The notes beneath the pieces were generated by a model. It saw only the letters and a list, made by a program, of their open reading frames with translations. It ran no database searches and was not told the origin of the DNA. 64,000 nucleotides of DNA. It comes from Punctularia strigosozonata HHB-11173 SS5 (taxonomy: Eukaryota; Basidiomycota; Agaricomycetes; Corticiales; Punctulariaceae). How positions within the stretch are numbered: the first letter of the stretch is position 1; each line of letters opens with the position of its first letter. Positions 56,870 to 64,000 of the stretch are shown in pieces. Made by a program: the position numbers and the translations under genes. The stretch covers positions 857,163-921,162 of the forward strand of contig NW_006767445.1 of the NCBI RefSeq assembly GCF_000264995.1. The letters run 5' to 3'.

Positions 56870-57918
56870 ATGTCTTCACCGCTCGCCGTGGAGGGGCGGG
56901 TCGACTTCAAGCCCGCCGGAGCTGGCAAATATTGTCACACATGGTACAAAATATTTGGGGATCTCCCCGCACGCGTATATCGCCCCCTGATAGTTATCCA
57001 CGGCGGTCCAGGTTCGTCATCTTCGTTTTTTCACCGCGATAGATCATGACAGATGTTGACTCGCGAAACGCAAATCACAGGAGCCGTGCACCAATACCTC
57101 CTCCCAATCGCAGACCTATCCATCGCGCAATCCATGCCCGTCATCTTCTACGATCAAATCGGCACTGGAAACAGCACGCACCTATCCGAACTCGAGGGCA
57201 ACCCGTCCTTCTGGACCGAGTCGCTCTTCCTTGCCGAGCTGCAAAATCTCATCGACAAGCTCGGGATCCAGGACGATTATGCCATCCTGGGCCACTCGTG
57301 GGGCGGAATGCTCGGGGCACGACACGCGGCCGGCCGCCCACCGGGGCTGAAGCGGCTCGTCCTCGCCAACTGCACGACGAGCATGAATTCGTGGCAGCAG
57401 TCAGTCGCCGCGCTCCGCTCGGGCCTACCGCAAGAGGTCCAGGACACGCTACGGAAGCACGAAGAAGACGACACGATCGACTCTGCAGAGTATCGGACAG
57501 CTGTCGCTGAGTACCGCCGACGCCACGTATGCCGAATCGATCCCATGCCTGATGAGCTCGTCAACACGCTCGCGGAAATCAGAAAGGATCCTACGGTCTG
57601 CGTTACGATGCAAGCACCGTCCTCATCGTGTGAACATATGCTCATGCTGACGGAAGTATATAATCCAGGCGCGGAAAGGTACCGTTCCGCGTCACGGGCG
57701 TCTTGAAGGACTACTCCGTCGAGAAAGATATCGCCGGTATCACCGCCCCTACTCTTCTCATCAATGGACAATACGACGAAGCTCAAGATGACACGATCCA
57801 AGGATTTTTTGCGTCTATTCCCAGCGTGAGCTGGACGAAATTCGTCAATTCAAGTCATACACCTCACCTCGAGGAGCGCGAACGTTTTTTGCGTGTCATT
57901 GGTGCGTTCTTATCATAG
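56870..57918 (+). CDS. Proline iminopeptidase (alpha/beta hydrolase, S33)
   Basis: Removes N-terminal proline from peptides. Three exons (56870-57011, 57081-57618, 57669-57918) give 309 residues. The oxyanion HGGPG motif is split by intron 1 (VIHGGPG). Then IFYDQIGTGNST and the nucleophile elbow GHSWGGMLGARHA with the Ser; the acid is in INGQYDEAQD and the base in NSSHTPHLEE. Exon 2 to 3 joins at a GTCCTC donor, which is weak but restores the frame. An ATG at 56756 lies in frame upstream, but the conserved start fits 56870. No signal peptide; cytosolic. Confidence 0.92.
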
Positions 57919-59038
57919 CAGCTTGAACAAAGCATCGGTATGGGTGGAAAGTGCAGTGGTCGATGGTGCACCCTCATGGAGCAGGCCCTTACTTGCAATC
58001 GAGCAACGTGCCTTCAGCGTTGTATCGATCGGTCCCGTACAAGCACACGCGGTGTACTGCAGAAATGACAGAGATCGAGTATACTCGAATAGGAATGTTG
58101 ATGGCATACCGAAGCATCAAGGAACCAGAACATGTGAACCCAGAACATGTGAAAGGCGGTCGTCTAGTCGTCATTGTTCTCGCGGTTCAGGAGGCCTTCA
58201 TGGATTTCCTATGGGAACGTAAGCAGCCAACAACAGCGGGCGTTGCCCAACGTCTTTTTCAAAACGCTATTCCTGCTATTAGGTGACGGAAAGGTCGCGC
58301 AATCGCGCATTGTACGCCAAAACCAGCGAAGCGCGGGTGATGCCCTGCAATACGGGTGATTCATACGCGGAAAATAAACATGTGGAAGGCTGGTGCATCA
58401 CCATGTAATCAAAGGTCGTTTTTCCGCATCGGGCGTGACGATCCGGACATTCGAGCGAGGAAAAGACATTGTAGGCGAAAGCATGCCCAAAACGCGCTGC
58501 TGACGGGGCCTGACCGTGATGCGGGCGACGGGCAAGAAGGAGATAACACAGGCAGACCGCAATGCATATCAGATTGGAAGTTGCGAAGTAGAACCCGGTT
58601 TTGAGCATCGCGAAAGCAGATTTGGGGAAACGGCCAGCACGCGCCTTCATGTTCGCGAGAGAAGGGACAGAGAAACGGGGAAACCGCGGGGGCGCGCAAA
58701 TGCCAGAGCTTTAGGTGCATCAGCGTCAATGAACCCGGCGGAGACAAGCTCCAAGAGTGTATCCGAAGCTCCAAGAGTGTACTAAAAGTCCAGGCCAATC
58801 TAGCTTCAATGCCGTTTCAATGGAGAATTCATTGACTTTGGGTGTGGCCATCAATGGTAATGCGGCCTCGGTGCATTGCATGGCCTCGTGGGCCTTGCGT
58901 GGCCCCGTCGCGCAACGGCCTCCTCCTCGCGTAAAGCATCATGTCTTCCAACACCATCCGCAAACCCCGTTTTCATCCTCTGGGCTCGTTTGGAGCCGGT
59001 ATAAACACCGACGTCGACGGCGCCGCGTCTCGCCAGTA
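57919..59038. other. Intergenic, one low-confidence open frame
   Basis: A 123-codon minus-strand frame (58650-58279) with one hydrophobic segment (FYFATSNLICIAVCLCYLLL) could be a small membrane or secreted protein, but nothing else supports it. Otherwise nothing recognised. Confidence 0.3.
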
Positions 59039-60261
59039 ATGCCCGTTTTGCGCCCCATCTTCTCCGCCACACACTCCGCCAAGCTCGAAGCCCTCACCGC
59101 CCTAGACGAACGCAAGATGCGCCAGGAAGAAGAAGGACAAGTAGTGAGCAGCAGCGACGCGTCCCGGAACGCGTCGCCGTCGCGCGTGCGGACGAGGAGG
59201 CGGGCGAAGACGTTCCTCGCGCCGCCGTCGACCGCGACCGCGACCGCGCAGCCACCGGCAGGATCGGGCGGCGCGGCGGAGCAGGTGACCGACGCGCGCG
59301 CCCACGATGATGACCGCAGTCAGTGTCGACTCCCAGGATCGCGGTTGCCCTTCCCTCGTTGACTTCTGACCACGTTCGTTCACGCAGGCGGCGACATCGA
59401 GCCGGCGCAGAAAGAGCAACAGCAGCCGCCCCGTTCTACTCCCAAAACCAAGCTCAAAGCGCTCGCGAAACGGTTCGTCATGGCGCCGAGGACGCATTGG
59501 TGGATCTCGTTTTGGTTCATCGCGACGGTGCCCGTCATATTCTGGGACGCGGGATACTGCTTCATGAGGTGACCGTTCGCGGCCTCGCTCGTGTTCAGCT
59601 CATTTCTAACCAGCTGTCGTGCGCAGGCCGCGGTCCATGAAAGGCGGAGACCTGCACTGGATCTGGAAGCCGTACGAAATATACCAAGAAATCGACTACG
59701 TCTATGGCACGCGTGCTCTCGAGAATAACGACGGATTCACGAACGCTCAATGTGGGTGACGCGGCATCCCGAACATGCCCATGAGCGCTCTGTACTCATT
59801 GTTCCTCGTGGCCATCTAGCTCTCCTGAACGTCATCGAAACGCTCCTCAACATCCTTTACGTCTACCGCGCGCACGTATCTCTCGACCCCGCTGCCTCGC
59901 TCATCGGGTTCGCCGCCGCCACCATGACGTTGAGCAAAACGGTGCTGTACTGGGCACAGGTGCGAGCACTCCCGATGCGCCTCGGTGCGACGCGCCGTGA
60001 CTGGCTGACCACCCCGTGTCCCGCAGGAATACTACTGCGGCGGATGCTCGGTCGGCCACAACAATCTCGTTGATCTGGCGGTGTACTGGATCCTCCCCAA
60101 CGGGTACGTGCTGATCTTCGTCACGATCTCGTACTCTCGCCGAACCGTGACCTGCTAGGCTCTGGCTGCTCGTTCCGTCCCTGATTATCCGCGCCCTCTG
60201 GAAGGACCTCGCGTCGTCGCTCCGTGTCGCAGACAAGGTGACCTCCGGCAAGACGCAGTAG
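59039..60261 (+). CDS. EBP/EXPERA-like membrane protein
   Basis: Six exons (59039-59324, 59388-59568, 59627-59751, 59820-59959, 60027-60103, 60159-60261; introns 55-68 nt) give 303 residues. The N-terminal 120 residues are basic, Ala/Pro-rich and probably disordered. The rest has four to five membrane segments: WWISFWFIATVPVIFWDAGY, LLNVIETLLNILYVYRA, SLIGFAAATMTLSKTVLYWA, VDLAVYWILPNGLWLLVPSL. Between the first two lies WIWKPYEIYQEIDYVYG, a landmark of fungal emopamil-binding/EXPERA proteins. Relatives include sterol delta8-delta7 isomerase and ER proteins of unknown role; I cannot tell whether the isomerase site is conserved. Ends ADKVTSGKTQ. Confidence 0.82.
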
Positions 60262-61731
60262 ACGCCATGCCGCGCCGCGACCGAATCGACAGACAGCACG
60301 CTGCTGTCGCTGTGATGCATGTGCTGCTAAGTAAACTGGACCAGGTATCTTGACGATCTCCGTTGTTTGATATTTCTTCTTGTATATCAACATCCCATAG
60401 TTGAACGATGGTGCTCCGCTCATATGCTTGCTCTAGGCAGCCTTAGTCCCCCCGGCGCTGCAGACGTTCAAGGGGTGCCACCCCTGGATTCGGTCTTTGG
60501 TTCCTGTCGTCGGCCGCGCCGTGAGTAGCCATTCTTCCTACAAGCACGAAATGGTCAGCGTCCGAGACTTGAGACCATTAGAGGGCGTCAGGTATTTAGT
60601 AAAGAGACTTCGTTGGATGTGTTTGGGTGGGTTACATGTAAACGCTGAGATCCGGGGAGACGCGCGGAGCGTGATACCGCAACCGGCCCGGATCTGGAAC
60701 GCGAGATTCCTCTGAGTTTATGTATGACTGTTGAGCGCACGAAGACTCCCAGTCCTGTCTTCCCCTCATGTTTACCGTACCCCGGGACTAGTTGCCTCGG
60801 TAATCATCGTCGCGGCCGCCTCAGAGGCTGTTTACTCTAGATCTCTTCCGCCAACGACGCGAGACGCGTTTCCCCTCGTCTCTTGCTACTCCTCGCCGGC
60901 ACCGTTCCTTGCTCCGCATGTCCCGCGTACTTCGCTCGGCCCCCGAACCTCTGCCCTCGTCCCCAACTAGCCCCCCGCAACGACTGGCAGGTGATCGTCG
61001 TTCGAACTTCTTTCGATCAATATCGCCTGCAACGGCTTTCAACCGAGGACGCGACACCGCCGAGCGGTGGTTTGCGTTCCGCAGCCAAGCTAACGCCATT
61101 TCAGCCGGTCACGAGTCCGAATAACAAGGCGGTAGCACGGGCTTTTCGCTCCGATTCCGACGCTGTCGACTGCACGAGTGGCGTACGTGCAGCGCAGCAA
61201 CCGGCTGTTCCGCTACCGGGACCTCGTCGGCAATCTACCTACCTACCGAACCCTGACCTGGTCGATGGGTTCGTCTTTGGTCCCCCTCGCTCGGTTGTGC
61301 TGGCGGTGGTTGCGAAGGCCCACAAGAGAGCTGGGATGTCCTTGGATGTCCTTCGCAGGAGCACCCATCACAGACGGGTGGATACAGCCAGCCTGAATTT
61401 GGCATCCATCATCATGCGGCTTGTGCCCTCTTGCATTCCCGTCTGTGCCGCATGACCGAAAAGCAGACCTGATGGACGAGTATGGTGCTCGGTAAGGTTG
61501 GGAATGAATAAATGAATGACGCCTGGGGAAAGATCTATCGTCCGCACGTTTTCGATGAGGGACCCCATGGGGTCACGGCGCCAGCGCCCTTCTGCGAAGC
61601 CGTTCCTGATGCGCTCCGCTCTGCAGAATCGCCCTATTAAACCGGAGCCATGGGCGCTTCCTGATCCTTAGAGCGGTCGCATTCCACCCCCCTCTTTTAT
61701 CCCTCGCACCTTCTCCTCTCGCCCTACTACA
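60262..61731. other. Intergenic, no gene recognised
   Basis: About 1.5 kb between the EBP-like gene and the transporter. Open frames such as 60883-61455 (plus) show no domain. Its 3' part is the transporter promoter. Confidence 0.5.
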
Positions 61732-63659
61732 ATGCCTGGCGGTGGAGCCGTATCCTCAGGTGCCGGCGTTGGCGAGCACATCCAGACCAAGTCCAAGCTC
61801 GCCGGTGTCCTCATCGTACGTCGTTCGCTCTTGGCATCGATAATATGTTGCATGCCTCGTCTCTTCATACCTTGCATCAGGTCGCATTTGCCGCGTTTGG
61901 AGGCGTGCTCTATGGCTACGACACCGGCACCATCTCCGGCATCAAGGAGATGCACAACTGGCTCTGCACGTTCGGTACCGATCACGGCGACGGCACTTGC
62001 ACGATAGACTCCTCCCGGGAGTCGCTCGTCGTCTCCATCCTCTCCGCCGGCACCTTCTTCGGAGCCTTGCTCGGTGCCCCCATGGCCGACATCGTCGGGC
62101 GCAAGTGGGGCATCGTCTTCTCGTGCTTGGTCTTCTCCATCGGTGTCGCCATGCAGACCGCTGCGACTCAAATCGCGCTCTTCGTCGTCGGCCGCGTCTT
62201 CGCCGGCCTCGGCGTCGGCCTCATCTCGACCCTCGTGCCCATGTACCAGTCCGAGTGGTGAGCCGACTTCATTAACTCCCCTGTCTTCCGCTCCGCGCCC
62301 GAATGCTGACGTTTTCTTCTCTCCGGACCCCTCAGTGCCCCAAAGTGGATCCGCGGCGCCGTCGTGTCCGGCTACCAATGGGCCATCACGATCGGCCTCC
62401 TCCTCGCCGCCATCGTCAACAACGCCACCAAAGGCCGCCCGGACCACTCTTCCTACCGCATCCCGATCGCCATCCAGTTCGTCTTCGCCGCCGTCCTCTC
62501 CGCCGGCCTCGCCTTCCTCCCCGAGTCTCCGCGCTGGCTCGTCAAAAAGGGCCGCGACGCCGACGCCGCCGCCGCCCTCGGCCGCCTCACCTCCGTCCCC
62601 GCCTCCGACGCCGCCGTCCAACTCGAGATCGCCGACATCCGCGCCAACCTCGACGCGGAGACCGCGCTCGGCGAGTCGTCCTACCTCGATTGCTTCCGCG
62701 GCTCGGCCGGAAACAAGATCGGCCTCCGCACCTTCACCGGCATCGCCCTCCAGGCGCTCCAGCAGCTCACCGGCATCAACTTCATCTTCTACTACGGCAC
62801 CACGTTCTTCCAGAACTCGGGGATCAAGGACCCGTTCCTGATCAGCATCGCGACCAACGTCGTCAACGTCGGCATGACCGTGCCCGGGATGTGGGGCGTC
62901 GAGCGCTTCGGGCGACGCCGCCTGCTCCTCATCGGCGCGATCGGCATGTGCATCTGCGAATACCTCGTCGCCATCATCGGCGTCACCGTCTCCGTCAACG
63001 ACCACGCCGGCCAGCAAGCGCTCATCGCGCTCGTCTGCATCTACATCGTAAACGGCTATTTATTCCGCCTGCGCCGCTTTTTGTTTTTTTCGTTTCCGCT
63101 CACTTTTGGTTTTTTTTTTTTTTCTTGTCTAGGCCTTCTTCGCGTCTACATGGGGACCGATCGCCTGGGTCGTCATCGGCGAGATCTACCCGCTCAACAT
63201 CCGCGCCAAAGCCCTCTCCATGGCCGCCGCCTCGAACTGGCTCTGGAACTTCGGCATCGGCTACGCCACGCCCTACCTCGTCAACGACGAACCCGGTTCC
63301 GCCGGCCTAGGCTCCAAGGTGTTCTTCATCTGGGGATCGACCTGCCTGTGCTGCATCATCTTCACCTACTTCTGCATCCCCGAGGTAAATGAAACAGTTT
63401 TAAACCCGAGCTCCCCATTGCGCCTTTTACGAGGTTTCGAGTGATCTTTTTTTTCGCTGACGACTCGCCCGCTTTTTTTCTCCAGACCAAAGGCCTCTCT
63501 CTGGAGCAAGTCGATATCCTGTATCAGAACACTACTCCGCTCCGCTCCATCGCCTACCGCAAGCGGATCTTCGAGAACGACGTTCACGCGTCGGATCCTC
63601 ACGCGCTGGAGAAGATCCGCGACGAGCAGCACAACGAGCACGCCGACGAGAAGGTCTAA
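61732..63659 (+). CDS. MFS sugar transporter (hexose transporter type)
   Basis: Proton- or facilitated sugar uptake at the plasma membrane. Five exons (61732-61815, 61881-62257, 62336-63047, 63133-63384, 63486-63659) give 532 residues, the family length, with twelve membrane segments expected. Sugar-porter signatures: FGGVLYGYDTGTISGI in helix 1, GRKWGI in loop 2-3, GRVFAGLGVGLISTLVPMYQSEC in helix 4, LPESPRWLVKKGR, QQLTGINFIFYYG in helix 7, WGVERFGRRRLL, WVVIGEIYPLNIRAKA in helix 10, and PETKGLSLEQVD (split by intron 4) after helix 12. Exon 3 uses strongly C-ending codons, suggesting high expression. Intron 3 has a 14-nt poly-T before the acceptor. Confidence 0.96.
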
Positions 63660-64000
63660 TACAACCCATCGACGCGTTGGCGTGCTTGTTGGTCACGCGG
63701 GGGAAGAAACGTGGTGATGATAAGAGATAATAAGTAGCCATTGTGTTCCGCTTCTGTTTTGCAAGGAAAAAACGTAAAATCGGGGCAACGATTCCCAAAG
63801 ATAGGAACGCCGAGTTGTTGGCTCATGAGAACGGGCCGCAACTTGCGTTAGAACGTCGTCGAAGGTCGCTCGTCGTTCGTGGGTGTGGCATAAAATATTC
63901 AGAGCCCTTGTTCATTGTTGGAAAGCCAGAACGTGGTGGCCACTGGCGGCTGCGGCCAATGTTATCCCTTTTGTTCGGGCGTCGTGCTTCCATGTAAATC
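63660..64000. other. 3' flank of the sugar transporter
   Basis: Presumed 3' untranslated region and intergenic DNA; no gene recognised. Confidence 0.5.

Overview
The window looks like nuclear DNA of a filamentous basidiomycete, most likely an Agaricomycete. Evidence: most genes are split by many short introns (about 48-110 nt) with GTRNGT donors, CTRAY-like branch sites and YAG acceptors. Two intron-containing tRNA genes are present. The gene families are typical of mushrooms and polypores: TPR-CHAT, DUF6534 membrane protein, HNH nuclease, Yor1-like ABC transporter, hemerythrin-like protein, PL26-type lyase. I joined exons by hand; for the genes called intact the summed exon length is divisible by three. 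Nothing suggests a virus-like element or a prokaryotic system.

Layout. 1-12.6 kb: tRNA-Phe, an HNH-family gene, then a long GC-rich gene-poor stretch with one small spliced gene on the minus strand (8849-9247), a CCAAT-box cluster and purine-rich tracts. 12.6-21.6 kb: glycyl-tRNA synthetase (minus) with two in-frame starts suggesting cytosolic and mitochondrial forms; a stand-alone CNH-domain protein (minus); an Old Yellow Enzyme (plus). 21.9-30.9 kb: a head-to-head pair of Yor1-like ABC transporter copies, one truncated and broken (minus), one complete with 27 exons (plus). 31.8-39 kb: tRNA-Gln, triosephosphate isomerase and an Apd1/Aim32-like protein sharing a divergent promoter, a DUF6534 membrane protein assembled from many micro-exons, an isochorismatase-family hydrolase and a small hydrophilic protein. 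39-46.3 kb: a PL26-type exo-rhamnogalacturonan lyase, an unrecognised remnant, an Atg27-like protein and a hemerythrin-like protein with an in-frame stop. 46.3-56.4 kb: decayed FAD monooxygenase copies flanking an intact TPR-CHAT gene. 56.4-64 kb: proline iminopeptidase, an EBP/EXPERA-like membrane protein and an MFS sugar transporter.

How the genes relate. There is no single operon-like pathway. Housekeeping genes (GRS1, TPI, tRNAs, Atg27-like) are mixed with accessory genes that duplicate and decay (ABC transporter, FAD monooxygenase). The most interesting candidate for an undescribed function is the TPR-CHAT protein: a predicted caspase-like protease with its His-Cys dyad intact, sitting between direct copies of a decaying monooxygenase gene. 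Other unusual points are the clustered micro-exons of the DUF6534 gene, four GC-AG introns (three with the same GCGAGT donor), substitutions of normally conserved catalytic residues in the Old Yellow Enzyme and HNH genes, and a palindrome plus CAGTGGGTGA-like repeats upstream of the iminopeptidase.
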